DNA of 64,000 nucleotides from Methylomarinum sp. Ch1-1 (GCF_030717995.2 NZ_CP157743.1:2506501-2570500); one strand, 5' to 3'. Counted from the first letter of the stretch, positions 19,172 through 29,531 are shown. A program made the numbers and translations. Notes: generated by a model not told the origin, from the sequence alone.

Positions 19172-20353
19172 ATGACCGAAAAAGACTGGAAAGACTATTC
19201 ATTGGATACGCAGGCGATCAGGGCGGGCCATAGACGCACTCATGAAGACGAGCACAGCATACCGATTTATGCGACCTCCAGTTATGTCTTTGACAGCGCC
19301 GAAGACGCGGCATTGCGGTTTACCGGCAAACAGCCCGGCAATATCTACTCCCGCTTTACCAATCCCACCGTCAATGCTTTTCAGGAGCGCATGGCCTTGA
19401 TGGAGCAGGGCGAGCGCTGTTTGGCTTTCGCTTCCGGGATGGCGGCGATCATGGCGGTCGGCATGGGTTTGTTGAAATCGGGCGATCATGTCGTGTGCTC
19501 GCGCAGCGTGTTCGGCAACACGGTTTTGATGTTTCAAAACTATTTCGCTAAATTCGGCGTGGAAACCGATTTTGTCGAGTTGACCGATTTGGAAGCCTGG
19601 GAGCAGGCGATCAAGCCCAATACCCGGTTCTTGTTTCTGGAAACGCCTTCCAATCCGTTGATCGAGATCGCCGATATCAAAGCGCTAGCCGATATCGCTC
19701 ATCGACACGATTGTTTGTTGATCGTCGACAATGTATTCTGCACGCCGGCCTTACAGCAGCCATTGACGCTGGGGGCCGATCTGGTCGTGCATTCGGCCAC
19801 CAAATACATCGATGGGCAGGGGCGCTGTGTCGGCGGCGCCGTGGTCGGCAATCATGACATCATTGAAAAAGACATCTATCCTTATCTGCGCACCGGCGGC
19901 GCGACGATGAGCCCTTTCAACGCCTGGGTCTTTCTTGCCGGACTGGAAACGCTGGCGCTCAGAATGAAGGCGCATTGCGATAATGCCTACGCGCTGGCGC
20001 AATGGCTGCAGCAACAGGATGCGGTGGAAAAGGTGCATTATCCGGGCTTGTCCGACCATGCCCAGCACGAACTGGCCAAGCGCCAACAGCGCCATTTCGG
20101 CGGCGTGGTTAGTTTCGAGTTGAAAGGCGGGCAGGAACAGGCGTGGAAATTGATTAATTCCACGCAAATGTTGTCGATTACTGCTAATCTTGGAGATGTA
20201 AAGACAACCATTACCCATCCCGCCACCACCACCCACGGTCGGCTGACGCCTGAAGTGAGAGCCGCGGCAGGCATTAAGGACAGCCTGGTGCGTATCTCCG
20301 TCGGCTTGGAAGATATCGAGGATATCGAGAAAGATTTGCTGAACGGCTTATAA
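19172..20353 (+). CDS. metZ: O-succinylhomoserine sulfhydrylase
   Basis: A PLP enzyme of the Cys/Met metabolism family that makes homocysteine from O-succinylhomoserine and sulfide. The ATG at 19172 gives 393 aa starting MTEKDWKDYSLDTQAIRAG; a TTG at 19163 would add three residues. The PLP lysine lies in VVHSATKYIDGQG. FASGMAAIMA and LFLETPSNPL are family motifs. The purF-metZ neighbourhood is the one known from Pseudomonas. metB or metC activity cannot be fully excluded from sequence alone. Confidence 0.9.
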   Translation: MTEKDWKDYSLDTQAIRAGHRRTHEDEHSIPIYATSSYVFDSAEDAALRFTGKQPGNIYSRFTNPTVNAFQERMALMEQGERCLAFASGMAAIMAVGMGLLKSGDHVVCSRSVFGNTVLMFQNYFAKFGVETDFVELTDLEAWEQAIKPNTRFLFLETPSNPLIEIADIKALADIAHRHDCLLIVDNVFCTPALQQPLTLGADLVVHSATKYIDGQGRCVGGAVVGNHDIIEKDIYPYLRTGGATMSPFNAWVFLAGLETLALRMKAHCDNAYALAQWLQQQDAVEKVHYPGLSDHAQHELAKRQQRHFGGVVSFELKGGQEQAWKLINSTQMLSITANLGDVKTTITHPATTTHGRLTPEVRAAAGIKDSLVRISVGLEDIEDIEKDLLNGL

Positions 20354-20441
20354 CATAGCCGCCTGCCGTAGACGGCGTGGGTAATTCGGTTGCAGAATCG
20401 CAGTTTATTAACGATGCGTCCGGATAAGATGATCTACGCCT

Positions 20442-22091
20442 ATGGTTTTTGCCAATACGTTATTCAATGACAACGTCCGTCTGCTGAAGAGTCAGGTGTC
20501 TAAAACCGCCTATCAGGGCGTGTTTATCGCCGTCGCCAGCATCATCATCGCGACGATGCTGGTCAGCTATTATCATATCGGGACGGTATCGGCCGACGGC
20601 ATCATCATGGCCCAGCAACAGAACTATGTGTTGTGGGTCTTGGACACGGTTCCTTTTGTCTTCGGCTTTTGGGGACAATACTCAAGCTCGGTGATCGCCT
20701 ATCAGGCAGGCGCCTTGATTTATGATCAGACCGAGGCGTTGAGAAACAGGGCGGAGCATCTCGAGAAACAAGCCAATTATACCGCCACCCATGACATCCT
20801 GACCGATCTGCCCAATCGGGCTCTGTTTTACGATCGCGTGGAGCAAAGTATTTATTCGGCCAGCAGCCTTAGCCGTATGTTGTCTGTTTTGTTGGTTGAG
20901 ATCGCCAACTATAAGGAAATTTACGATACTCTGGGCCACAATAGCTGCGATCTGGTGGTCAAGCAACTGGCGACGCGCTTGCAGGGCGTGGTGTTGGGCA
21001 GCGATAAAGTAGCCCGTATCGACGGCAATGTCTTTAGCGTCTTGTTGTCCGAGGGCTGCGATGAAAGCGATGCGCTGAGCTTGGCCAAGTATATTCAAAC
21101 GGCTTTGGAACCGGTTTTCATGGTCGATCAATTGCATATTCCGGTTCATGCCAATATCGGCATCGTCAACTTTCCCGAACATGGCGAAGATGTCGACACG
21201 CTAGTGCAGAAAGCCGGCGTGGCATTATTCATGGCGGCTAAATCCAATGAAGGCTATGCCATCTATGAGCCGGCCTTCGATGATCATAGTCCTCGCCGTC
21301 TAACCTTGATGAGCGAGTTGCGCCGGGCAATCGAGAGTAGCCAGCTGGAATTGTATTATCAGGCCAAGGTTTCCCTGCAAAGCGGCCAGCTGTTTGGGGC
21401 CGAGGCATTGTTGCGCTGGCAACATCCCAGACATGGTTTTATTCCGCCCGATGAATTCATCATCATGGCGGAACGCACCCGGATGATCAAGCCGTTAACA
21501 CTTTGGGTATTGAAGGAAGCGTTCAAACAATCGGCGCTTTGGCATGCGCAAGGCAAAGACTTGATCATTTCGGTCAATTTATCCACCCGAGATCTGCATG
21601 ACCCCGAGCTGCCCGATCTGGTCTCGGGGATTGCCGCATCCACCGGCATCAGGCCGGAATGGGTCATGCTCGAAATTACCGAAAGTTCGATCATGACCGA
21701 TCCCGACAGGGCGCTGGAAATCATCAAGCGCTTAAACGGCATGGGTTATCAATTCTCGATTGATGATTACGGCACCGGTTACTCGTCGCTGGCCTATCTG
21801 AAAAAAATGCCATTGGCTGAATTGAAAATTGATCGATCCTTTGTCGCCGAAATTTTGACGAACGAGAACGATGAGGTCATCGTTAATGCGACGATCAATC
21901 TAGCGCACAATCTGGGCCTGCATGTGACCGCGGAAGGCGTCGAAAACGAGGCGATTATGCATAAATTATCTGCTCACGGTTGCGATTTGGTGCAGGGATA
22001 CTTTTTCAATCAGCCGATGTCATTAGCGGATTTTGAATGCTGGATGCAGGAGAATCCCTGGCAAGCCGCCGTTTATCAAAGGTCGTCGTAG
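20442..22091 (+). CDS. EAL phosphodiesterase with degenerate GGDEF domain
   Basis: A 549-aa inner-membrane c-di-GMP protein. Two N-terminal hydrophobic segments (about 25-45 and 65-85) are followed by a short coiled linker. The GGDEF-like domain (about 113-275) has IDGNVF where GGDEF should be, so cyclase activity is probably lost. The EAL domain (about 295-535) keeps GAEALLRW, NLSTRDL, ITESS, DDYGTGYSSLAYL and AEGVEN, consistent with active c-di-GMP hydrolysis. A PilZ gene follows, so the pair may form a local signalling unit. Confidence 0.9.
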   Translation: MVFANTLFNDNVRLLKSQVSKTAYQGVFIAVASIIIATMLVSYYHIGTVSADGIIMAQQQNYVLWVLDTVPFVFGFWGQYSSSVIAYQAGALIYDQTEALRNRAEHLEKQANYTATHDILTDLPNRALFYDRVEQSIYSASSLSRMLSVLLVEIANYKEIYDTLGHNSCDLVVKQLATRLQGVVLGSDKVARIDGNVFSVLLSEGCDESDALSLAKYIQTALEPVFMVDQLHIPVHANIGIVNFPEHGEDVDTLVQKAGVALFMAAKSNEGYAIYEPAFDDHSPRRLTLMSELRRAIESSQLELYYQAKVSLQSGQLFGAEALLRWQHPRHGFIPPDEFIIMAERTRMIKPLTLWVLKEAFKQSALWHAQGKDLIISVNLSTRDLHDPELPDLVSGIAASTGIRPEWVMLEITESSIMTDPDRALEIIKRLNGMGYQFSIDDYGTGYSSLAYLKKMPLAELKIDRSFVAEILTNENDEVIVNATINLAHNLGLHVTAEGVENEAIMHKLSAHGCDLVQGYFFNQPMSLADFECWMQENPWQAAVYQRSS

Positions 22092-22316
22092 GAGGCCTAT
22101 CCTTTGGCCGAATGCGGCTTTTCGCGCCGAGGGCGGCGCTCCTACAGGCGCGGTTACGTGACACGTCGAGGTTGCAGAGGGGGGCGCTAATGCTGTTAAT
22201 GTCCTCAGCTCGCCCTCTCGGGCCGAATGCGGCGCTTCTGCCGGTGTTGCGATTGATTTGTAGGCTCGTGGTTTTTGGCTATCTTTACTCATACCTATCA
22301 AATAAACGGTGCGGAC
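22091..22316. repeat. hairpin-bearing spacer between EAL and PilZ genes
   Basis: No gene here. The first part forms an imperfect hairpin: GTAGGAGGCC at about 22089 against GGCGGCGCTCCTAC ending near 22145. A related sequence, GTAGGAGCGCCGCCCTCGG, occurs at about 8921, so this is another dispersed repeat. Confidence 0.5.
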
Positions 22317-22910
22317 ATGGCGACATTCCAAGACAGAAAAGAATACCGAAAAAACTTAACTTCCAGCGGTCAGTTGGCGATCGCCGGCGAAATATTGGAT
22401 TTTAAGAGTTATGATGTTTCGTTGAAAGGCCTGATGGTTGAAGTCTGTCCCGGTGAGTTTCTAGCCAAGCTCGAGGATTTCCAGGCGCTGTTGCCTGATA
22501 ATAATCGGGTTGAAATCTATGTCAAAGAACTGAAGCTGAGCGGAGAAGCGTTCATCGTCTGGGTCAGAGGCGGTCAAGGCGGGAAAATTCAATTGGGCCT
22601 GGAGTACGGCGATATCGAACATAACGCCCAGAAATTATGGCTAAGACGCAAGGCCTATCGCAGAACCAAGCCGTTTTCCTGCTTAATGATGCTGGATCAT
22701 AGTAAAGTCGAAACGCTCGGTCTCAATATGTCCACGGACGGCTTGGCTGTCAGCGGTGATTTAAAAGGCTATGACATCAAAGTCGGGGATGTGGTCAAGT
22801 TGAAAATTTCCGGCCAGAGCATCAGCAAGGCGATAGCCAAGATCATCTGGATCAATGAAAGCGGTGATGACCGGTTGACGGTCGGTTTACGTTATCTGGG
22901 CATCGATTAA
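22317..22910 (+). CDS. tandem PilZ-domain protein
   Basis: From ATG 22317 the protein is 197 aa, starting MATFQDRKEYRKN; an in-frame start at 22275 would add 14 residues, and neither has a strong ribosome-binding site. Residues about 5-95 look like a first PilZ domain (R-x3-R in RKEYR, then YDVSLKGLMVEV). Residues about 105-197 form a second (RRKAYRRT, then LNMSTDGLAVSG). PilZ domains bind c-di-GMP through the RxxxR and (D/N)xSxxG motifs, both roughly present in each half. It follows the EAL gene and may be a local c-di-GMP reader. Confidence 0.75.
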   Translation: MATFQDRKEYRKNLTSSGQLAIAGEILDFKSYDVSLKGLMVEVCPGEFLAKLEDFQALLPDNNRVEIYVKELKLSGEAFIVWVRGGQGGKIQLGLEYGDIEHNAQKLWLRRKAYRRTKPFSCLMMLDHSKVETLGLNMSTDGLAVSGDLKGYDIKVGDVVKLKISGQSISKAIAKIIWINESGDDRLTVGLRYLGID

Positions 22911-23182
22911 TATGGCCATTAACCTATTGCCGGATGTTTTCCTATTCACTTCAGGGCAATCGCGCTATGTTGCAGATGGTTGTCACGTAACCCACTGCGT
23001 TTGCTTTGCCCGGAATTGTCATAGCGCAAAACGTGACCTACGGTGCTGGAATCGTTGGAAAGCCGTAGGTCAGGGTGCGCGAAGAGCGTTCCCTGACGAT
23101 TCAAGCAATATTGTGATGGCCTGTCGCGAAATCCAGCAATGATTAAAAAAACGGGTTCGTGTTGTTCAGCGTAGTTTGCGGT
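22911..23182. repeat. repeat-bearing gap before grxC
   Basis: No gene is supported in this 272-bp gap. It contains TTGTCACGTAACCC and AACGTGACCTAC, a pair also found in the same order at about 62108-62190, so it is a dispersed repeat. The plus-strand frame starting at 22912 is not supported. Confidence 0.45.
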
Positions 23183-23440
23183 TCAACAATCGGCCAATAA
23201 GGGGTCCAGTTTCTTGCTCTGTTCCAGACGGTATAATTCGTCAAATCCTCCGACATGTAAATCCCCGATAAAAATTTGTGGCACCGTGCGGCGTTGGGTC
23301 TTTTCCATCATTGCCTGGCGCAGGCCGGGTTTAGAGTCGACATTGATTTCCGAATAGCGCGCGCCTTTTTTATCCAACAACTTCTTGGCCATCGTGCAGT
23401 ATGGACAAAGGTTTGCGGTATAAATCAGTATTTCTGTCAT
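23183..23440 (-). CDS. grxC: glutaredoxin 3
   Basis: An 85-aa cytosolic thiol-disulfide oxidoreductase reduced by glutathione. The active-site motif is CPYC (C12/C15), with the conserved cis-Pro region RTVPQIFIGDLHVGGFDEL. Length is normal. It is transcribed in the same direction as the upstream aldolase gene, with a 36-bp gap. Confidence 0.95.
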   Translation of the reverse strand: MTEILIYTANLCPYCTMAKKLLDKKGARYSEINVDSKPGLRQAMMEKTQRRTVPQIFIGDLHVGGFDELYRLEQSKKLDPLLADC

Positions 23441-23476
23441 TGTGTTTATTAATATATTCTAAAATAGCCGGCAATT

Positions 23477-24121
23477 TTAACGGTTTTTAAGCCGCTGTTC
23501 AATCGTCAGTGCTAGGGACAGTTGACGGATCAGCAGGCAGGCGGCCTGGCCCAAATCTTCGCCGAATGCAACAACGCCGTCTTCGTGGCCTAGCATAGAG
23601 AAAATCGACGAGCGCTTTAAGCGGCCGCTCGTAAATAGTTTTTTCACCGCAGCAACCATTTCTACGCTGCCGTAGGCCACCTCTTTCCGGGTATGGGGTA
23701 AATCCATTTCGTGCGTGTGCCGCCATATTTCCGGGCAATGCACATGGATGACCGCTGCAATAGCCGGGTCCTGTTCATAAATCATCGCATGCGTCAGCGC
23801 TTCAGATGACGGTTTGATGCGGCCATATGAAACCAGGCGGTTTAATTCGGGCTCGGCGCGTTCTATGACGGCATAATGATCAGGCGACAGCATCGGCAGA
23901 TGCCCCGTTTGCGTACCGCTGATGAGAAATTTCTCGCCCGCGGTTCTGAGGCTGATGTTGCCGAAGCCGTAACCGTCATAGCGTTGCGGGTCCTGGCCAA
24001 TCAATTCCAAGCGGTAAAGGATGTGGCGCCAGGCATTCAGGTCGGCGAAGGGGAAGGTCGGGGATATCGCTTTGTCGTTGTGTAGCAGGCGGTATTTGAT
24101 GACGCCTTCTTGTTCAGTCAT
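23477..24121 (-). CDS. class II aldolase/adducin-family protein
   Basis: A 214-aa metal-dependent aldolase/epimerase-fold protein. The zinc ligands are likely the histidines of IHVHCPEIW and a later LGHEDGVVAFG. The segment GNISLR and a catalytic Glu in SSEALTH match the family. Substrate is unknown: it could be a MtnB-like dehydratase or a sugar-phosphate aldolase, and no pathway neighbours settle it. Confidence 0.75.
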   Translation of the reverse strand: MTEQEGVIKYRLLHNDKAISPTFPFADLNAWRHILYRLELIGQDPQRYDGYGFGNISLRTAGEKFLISGTQTGHLPMLSPDHYAVIERAEPELNRLVSYGRIKPSSEALTHAMIYEQDPAIAAVIHVHCPEIWRHTHEMDLPHTRKEVAYGSVEMVAAVKKLFTSGRLKRSSIFSMLGHEDGVVAFGEDLGQAACLLIRQLSLALTIEQRLKNR

Positions 24122-24318
24122 ATAAGTAACCGTGATGCAACCGGAGATAGGAAGCGGCGATAAATAGCCTGCTATAAGCTTTGCTCAACCCGTATAAGGA
24201 TAATTTTATCGGAAATACGATGCAAATTGCTTTTGCGCATCATCCTGCTGCTGACATCGTTGATGAAGAAGTATATGAAATGATCGACAGCATGGTGGCC
24301 GACACGCCCCGGCTGCCG

Positions 24319-25390
24319 GTAGGGTGTGCTGACGATAGGAAGCGCACCTTGTTTCGATGCGCTTCACGACGATCGGCTTTACATGGGCATCGCAACCGTA
24401 GGGCGGATTCGCCGACAGGCAATCCAACTGGGATACGCACAATGCCAATTTGGCCGCCGGTGCGGGTTTTGGTGGCTTGCTTCGCGAAGCCACCCTACGC
24501 GAAGCCGCTCTACGTTGGCGGATCCGCTGCGCTTGATCCACCGGTGCGGGTAGGGTGTGCTGACGAGAGGAAGCGCACCAGTTTTTGATGCGCTTCACGT
24601 TGTTCAGCACATCCTACGAAAGGCATCGCGACCGTAGGGCGGATTCGCCGACAGGCAATCCGCCTGGATACGCACAATGCCAATTTTGCCCCTGGCGCGG
24701 GGTTTGGTGGCTTGCTTCGCGAAGCCACCCTACGCGAAGCCGCCCTACGTTGGCGGATCCGCTGCGCTTGATCCACCGGTGCGGGTAGGGTGTGCTGACG
24801 AGAGGAAGCGCACCAGTTTTTGATGCGCTTCACGTTGTTCAGCACATCCTACGAAAGGCATCGCGACCGTAGGGCGGATTCGCCGACAGGCAATCCGCCT
24901 GGATACGCACAATGCCAATTTGGTTCCCGGCGCGAGGTTTGGCGGCTTGCTTCGCGAAGCCACCCTACGCGAAGCCGCTCTACGTTGGCGGATCCGCTGC
25001 GCTTGATCCACCGGTGCGGGTAGGGTGTGCTGACGAGAGGAAGCGCACCAGTTTTTGATGCGCTTCACGTTGTTCAGCACATCCTACGAAAGGCATCGCA
25101 ACCGTAGGGCGGATTCGCCGACAGGCAATCCAACTGGGATACGCACAATGCCAATTTGGCCGCCGGTGCGGGTTTTGGTGGCTTGCTTCGCGAAGCCACC
25201 CTACGCGAAGCCGCTCTACGTTGGCGGATCCGCTGCGCTTGATCCACCCTACGCTAATTTGGCCTCCAGTGTGGGTTTTGGTGGCTTGATTCGCGAAGCC
25301 ACTCTACGCGAAGCCGCCTACGCGTTATATCGCAACCGTCGGATGGCCCCACCGTAGGGCGGATTCGCCGCCGGGCAATCCAACTGGATA
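24319..25390. repeat. tandem array of ~4.5 REP-type units (~235 bp each)
   Basis: Units begin near 24319, 24549, 24784 and 25019, with a partial, decayed unit to about 25390. Each contains TAGGGTGTGCTGACGA, AAGCGCACC, GCGCTTCACG, CATCGCAACCGTAGGGCGGA, a GCTTGCTTCGCGAAGC palindrome and GGCGGATCCGCTGCGCTTGA. The last three periods are 235 bp, with high identity. The same unit occurs at 8395-8890 and, singly, near 2484. All open frames in this block are periodic shadows. A 120-bp AT-richer stretch before it (24181-24310) is open but unsupported as a gene. Confidence 0.85.
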
Positions 25391-25516
25391 CTGACTGTTC
25401 TTACCGCGGTTTTTAATCAATGCGATTTTAAGATAAAATGGTAAATTTTTCTCAATGGCTGTTCGGGCGTTCGACTAACGGCCTAATACAGGTATTCTGG
25501 TTAAGGTAAATACACT

Positions 25517-25969
25517 ATGCGATGTCCATTTTGCGGGGCGCAGGATACACGAGTGATCGACTCGCGATTGGCCAGCGAGGGCGATCAGGTCAGGCGGCGG
25601 CGCGAATGCACCGGCTGTAAGGAGCGCTTTACCACCTACGAAGTGGCGGAATTGTCGCTGCCGCGTATCATCAAACGCAATGGCGAACGTGAGGCGTTCG
25701 ATGAAAGCAAGCTGAGGGCGGGCATGCAGCGGGCATTGGAAAAAAGGCCGGTCGAAGTGGATGAAATCGAGGCGGCGATAAGTCGCATCAAAAAAACGAT
25801 GACGGCGAAAGGTGAGAGAGAGATTAAGGCGCATGAATTAGGCGAGCTGGTCATGAAGGAATTGAGCGCGCTCGACCCGGTGGCCTTCATACGCTTCGCT
25901 TCGGTTTACCGCAGTTTCGAAGATGTCAGCGAATTTACCGAGATGATCGACAAATTGAAAAACAAATGA
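25517..25969 (+). CDS. nrdR: transcriptional repressor NrdR
   Basis: A 150-aa regulator of ribonucleotide reductase genes. The N-terminal zinc ribbon uses C3, C6, C31 and C34 (MRCPFCG...CTGCKERF). The ATP-cone domain (about 49-139) senses ATP/dATP and starts [17 protein letters not shown]. It overlaps the ribD start by four bases, the usual nrdR-ribD arrangement. Confidence 0.96.
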   Translation: MRCPFCGAQDTRVIDSRLASEGDQVRRRRECTGCKERFTTYEVAELSLPRIIKRNGEREAFDESKLRAGMQRALEKRPVEVDEIEAAISRIKKTMTAKGEREIKAHELGELVMKELSALDPVAFIRFASVYRSFEDVSEFTEMIDKLKNK

Positions 25970-27054
25970 CGGATAGACAAGACGCCGTCTATATGGCCAG
26001 GGCGATCGAACTGGCGAAAAAAGGGCTTTATACCACCGATCCCAATCCGCGCGTCGGCTGTGTGCTGGTCAAAGGTCAGCGGGTGATCGCCGAGGGCTGG
26101 CATCGGCGCGCCGGTTGCGGTCACGCCGAAGTCGAAGCCTTGGCCAAAACCGATCAGGCGCAAGGCGCCACCGCTTACGTCACGCTGGAGCCCTGTAGTC
26201 ATCATGGTCGCACCGGCCCTTGCAGCGAAGCCTTGATAAACGCCGGCGTCGCGCGAGTCGTCGTCGCCATGCAGGACCCCAATCCCTTGGTCGGCGGCGA
26301 CGGGATCAGGAAACTTCGCGCCGCCGGCATCGATGTCGTCACCGGCGTGTTACAACAGGACGCCGAGCAGCTCAATCGCGGTTTTATCAAGAGAATGACT
26401 CAGGGTTATCCCTTCATCCGCAGTAAAATGGCGATGAGCCTGGATGGCCGCACCGCAATGGCCTCCGGCGAAAGCAAATGGATCACCTCGGAACAGGCCC
26501 GAGCCGATGTGCAGCGTTTCCGCGCCGAAAGCAGCGCGATATTAACCGGCATCAACACCGTCTTGGCCGATGATCCGCGTTTGAATGTCAGGCTGGATCA
26601 GGAAGTGGAACAGCCGGTCAGGGTGGTGCTGGACTCGGCTTTACAATTGCCGTTGGACGCCAGAATGCTGGCCGACGACGCAGCGGTTTGGGTGGTCACT
26701 TGCAGTCACGATCAAGACAAGATTCGCCGCCTGGAAGATGCCGGCGTCGTCGTGCTCTATGTCGAGGAAAAGCAAGGGCGGCCGAATTTAGCCCAGACTT
26801 TTGCCGCGCTGGCGCAGCAGCAAATCAACAACGTTTGGGTGGAGGCCGGCGCGACCTTGAACGGCGCGTTGATGAATACCGAACTGGTCGACGAATGGCT
26901 GGTCTATATGGCGCCCTGTCTGCTGGGCGATCAGGCGCGCGGCCTGCTGCATCTGCCGGACTTAACGCGGATGGCGGAGCGGAAAAATTTGCAGATGACC
27001 TCGGTCAGGCAGGTGGGCCCCGATTTACGCTTGACTTTCACCGTACACAACTAA
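25966..27054 (+). CDS. ribD: bifunctional riboflavin deaminase/reductase RibD
   Basis: Catalyses the deaminase and reductase steps after GTP cyclohydrolase II in riboflavin synthesis. Residues about 1-145 are the zinc deaminase domain (HAEVEAL and [11 protein letters not shown]). Residues about 146-362 are the NADPH-dependent reductase domain, beginning [17 protein letters not shown]. Full length at 362 aa. First of the rib genes in the operon. Confidence 0.95.
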   Translation: MTDRQDAVYMARAIELAKKGLYTTDPNPRVGCVLVKGQRVIAEGWHRRAGCGHAEVEALAKTDQAQGATAYVTLEPCSHHGRTGPCSEALINAGVARVVVAMQDPNPLVGGDGIRKLRAAGIDVVTGVLQQDAEQLNRGFIKRMTQGYPFIRSKMAMSLDGRTAMASGESKWITSEQARADVQRFRAESSAILTGINTVLADDPRLNVRLDQEVEQPVRVVLDSALQLPLDARMLADDAAVWVVTCSHDQDKIRRLEDAGVVVLYVEEKQGRPNLAQTFAALAQQQINNVWVEAGATLNGALMNTELVDEWLVYMAPCLLGDQARGLLHLPDLTRMAERKNLQMTSVRQVGPDLRLTFTVHN

Positions 27055-27063
27055 AGGCGGAAC

Positions 27064-27720
27064 ATGTTTACAGGTATTATTTTGGCGGTTGGAAAAATTG
27101 CCGCAGTACAGCCGCGGGGTGGAGACTGCCGCTTGAAAATCGACACCGGCAAATTACCGATGGAGGATGTGGCGTTAGGCGACAGTATCGCGGTCAACGG
27201 CGTCTGCCTGACGGCGGTTGAGTTGGGCGGGCATTATTTTTGCGCCGATGTTTCCAATGAAACGCTGTCCAGAACGACCTTGCAAGCGGCGACGACCGGC
27301 ACGGCGGTCAATCTGGAGTTGGCCTTGACGCCGAGCACACGGCTAGGCGGCCATATCGTCAGCGGCCATGTCGACGGCATCGGCAAGGTTATCGACAAGC
27401 AAAACGATGGCCGTTCGGTGCGTTTTCGCTTCCAGTCGCCGAGCGGTTTGGCCAAATACATCGCCGAAAAAGGCTCGATCTGCATCGACGGCATCAGCCT
27501 GACCGTCAACGAGGTCGATGGCGTCGTCTTCAGCGTCAATATCGTTCCCCACACCTTACAAGAAACGACGCTGGGAGGCGCCGACGTCGGCGCGGAGGTC
27601 AACCTGGAAGTCGACTTGCTGGCCAGGTACATGGAACGTTTGCTGCAAGGGGGAGCAGCCGCCCAAAGCCACGGCGGCGTGAGCGAAGAATTATTGAAAA
27701 ACAGCGGATTTTTGAATTAA
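27064..27720 (+). CDS. ribE: riboflavin synthase
   Basis: Dismutates two 6,7-dimethyl-8-ribityllumazine molecules to riboflavin. The 218-aa protein starts [10 protein letters not shown] and contains two lumazine-binding repeats (about 1-97 and 98-200), with NGVCLT and DGISLTV as the paired motifs. Its stop overlaps the ribBA start codon by one base (TAATG). Confidence 0.95.
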   Translation: MFTGIILAVGKIAAVQPRGGDCRLKIDTGKLPMEDVALGDSIAVNGVCLTAVELGGHYFCADVSNETLSRTTLQAATTGTAVNLELALTPSTRLGGHIVSGHVDGIGKVIDKQNDGRSVRFRFQSPSGLAKYIAEKGSICIDGISLTVNEVDGVVFSVNIVPHTLQETTLGGADVGAEVNLEVDLLARYMERLLQGGAAAQSHGGVSEELLKNSGFLN

Positions 27721-28829
27721 TGAATAGCATCGAAGAGATAATAGAAGATCTGCGACAGGGCAAGATGGTCATCATCATGGACGATGAGGACCGCGAGAAC
27801 GAAGGCGACCTGTTGATGGCCGCCACCTTCATACGCCCCGAAGACATCAATTTCATGGCCCGATACGGCCGCGGACTGATCTGTCTGACCCTGACTCGGG
27901 AGCGCTGCCAACAGCTGCGCCTACCGTTGATGGTCAATGACAACAAGACCGCTCATTCGACCAATTTTACCGTCTCGATCGAGGCGGCCCAAGGTGTGAC
28001 GACCGGCATATCGGCCGCCGACCGGGCCTTGACGGTGCAGGCCGCGGTCGCGGAAAAGGCCCAGCCGGAAGATCTGGTGCAACCGGGCCATATTTTTCCG
28101 TTGATGGCGCAGCCCGGCGGCGTGTTGAACAGGGCGGGGCATACCGAGGCCGGCTGCGACCTGGCCCGGCTGGCCGGCGTCGAGCCTGCGGCGGTCATCG
28201 TCGAAATCCTCAATGAAGACGGCACCATGGCCAGAAGGCCGGACCTGGAGATTTTCGCCAAGGAACATAATCTGAAAATGGGCACGATCTCGGATCTGAT
28301 CCATTACCGTATCCAGCATGAAAACACGCTGGAACGCATCAGTCAGTGCAATTATCCGACCGAATTCGGCGATTTCCGCTTGTACGCCTATCAGGACAGA
28401 AACGATAATAACGTGCATCTGGCGCTGGTGATGGGCGATGTCGCCGACGGCGAACCGGTGTTGGCCAGGGTGCATGCGCGCAACCTGATGGACGATGTGT
28501 TTTTCTCCCAACGAACCGATTGCGGCATGCCGGTGCGCGAGGCGATGCGGAAAATCGCCGAGATGGGGCGCGGAGTGTTGGTGATTATCCGACAGAACGA
28601 GGATAATAAGGCGCTGGTCGAGCTGATTCATAAGTATCAGATGGAAGATCATGGCATCAAAACCGGCAACGGCGAAGGCGTCGAGAGCGATTGGCGCACG
28701 ACCGGCACAGGTTCGCGGATTTTGTCCGACTTGGGCGTGCATCGTTTGAAGGTCATGGGCGTACAGAAAAAATATATCGGCCTGTCCGGATTCGACCTGG
28801 AAGTGGTCGAACATATCGAATCGGACTAA
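27720..28829 (+). CDS. ribBA: DHBP synthase with degenerate GTP cyclohydrolase II domain
   Basis: The N-terminal half (about 1-200) is a complete 3,4-dihydroxy-2-butanone 4-phosphate synthase, with [25 protein letters not shown] and related motifs. The C-terminal half is homologous to GTP cyclohydrolase II but has lost zinc ligands: the usual Cys in CLTGD is Asn (ARNLMDD), and the RCDCG pair is RTDCG, leaving one of three cysteines. It probably supplies only the RibB activity, as in other RibB-RibX-type proteins. A true ribA must then lie elsewhere. Confidence 0.92.
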   Translation: MNSIEEIIEDLRQGKMVIIMDDEDRENEGDLLMAATFIRPEDINFMARYGRGLICLTLTRERCQQLRLPLMVNDNKTAHSTNFTVSIEAAQGVTTGISAADRALTVQAAVAEKAQPEDLVQPGHIFPLMAQPGGVLNRAGHTEAGCDLARLAGVEPAAVIVEILNEDGTMARRPDLEIFAKEHNLKMGTISDLIHYRIQHENTLERISQCNYPTEFGDFRLYAYQDRNDNNVHLALVMGDVADGEPVLARVHARNLMDDVFFSQRTDCGMPVREAMRKIAEMGRGVLVIIRQNEDNKALVELIHKYQMEDHGIKTGNGEGVESDWRTTGTGSRILSDLGVHRLKVMGVQKKYIGLSGFDLEVVEHIESD

Positions 28830-28868
28830 TTGGAGAGCCTCACCCGATGCTGAATAGTTTCAGTTTTT

Positions 28869-29024
28869 GTAATTATTCAGCGTATTTTATCAGAGGGAGT
28901 AGATTATTGATTTATCGGGCTGTCTGCAACAGGACGTTGCAGCCAGAGCTTACATGGATGTATTCACGCGTCCCGAGAAATCAATGGTCTACTCCCTAAA
29001 CCCTGAAAGATACTGAATAATTAC
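28869..29024. repeat. 156-bp MITE with 8-bp target duplication
   Basis: Inverted ends start GTAATTATTCAGCG and finish ACTGAATAATTAC, with further inverted similarity (AGGGAGTAGA versus TCTACTCCCT). Direct repeats CAGTTTTT flank it at 28861-28868 and 29025-29032. It has inserted between ribBA and ribH and now occupies most of the 222-bp gap, so ribH may rely on read-through or on a promoter in the element. Confidence 0.85.
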
Positions 29025-29051
29025 CAGTTTTTTAAAATAACAGAGAAAGAA

Positions 29052-29531
29052 ATGTCGACAGTGAATGTAATTGAAGGCCATTTATCCGCACAAGGCGGTA
29101 AATTTTGTATCGTAGCCTCCCGTTTCAACAGCTTCATCGTGGAACAGTTGGAAGGCGGGGCGATTGACGCTTTGGTCAGGCATGGCGCCGATAAGGCCGA
29201 CATCGACCTGGTCAAGGCGCCGGGCGCGTTTGAACTGCCGATGGTCGTGCAACGCATCGCCGCCAGCAAAAAATATGACGCCATCATCGCTCTCGGTGCG
29301 GTGATACGCGGCGGCACCCCGCATTTTGAATATGTCGCCGGCGAATGCGTCAAAGGCCTGGCTTCGGTTTCGCTGCAGCATGACGTGCCGGTCAGCTTCG
29401 GCGTATTGACCGTCGACACCATCGAACAGGCGATCGAAAGAGCCGGCACCAAGGCCGGCAACAAAGGGGCCGAAGCGGCGATGTCTGCGGTGGAAATGGT
29501 CAGTCTTTTCAATAATATGGCCGCTGAATGA
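29052..29531 (+). CDS. ribH: 6,7-dimethyl-8-ribityllumazine synthase
   Basis: Condenses the RibA/RibD product with DHBP to the lumazine precursor of riboflavin. The 159-aa protein shows the family motifs [17 protein letters not shown]-like [25 protein letters not shown] and [13 protein letters not shown]. The next gene, nusB, overlaps its stop by four bases. Confidence 0.95.
   Translation: MSTVNVIEGHLSAQGGKFCIVASRFNSFIVEQLEGGAIDALVRHGADKADIDLVKAPGAFELPMVVQRIAASKKYDAIIALGAVIRGGTPHFEYVAGECVKGLASVSLQHDVPVSFGVLTVDTIEQAIERAGTKAGNKGAEAAMSAVEMVSLFNNMAAE

Noticed and set aside
24181-24588. 135-codon frame beginning MLNPYKDNFIGN
   Set aside because: Only the first 40 codons lie outside the tandem repeat. 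No family is recognised, and the rest is repeat-derived. It could be a gene remnant, but I cannot support it.
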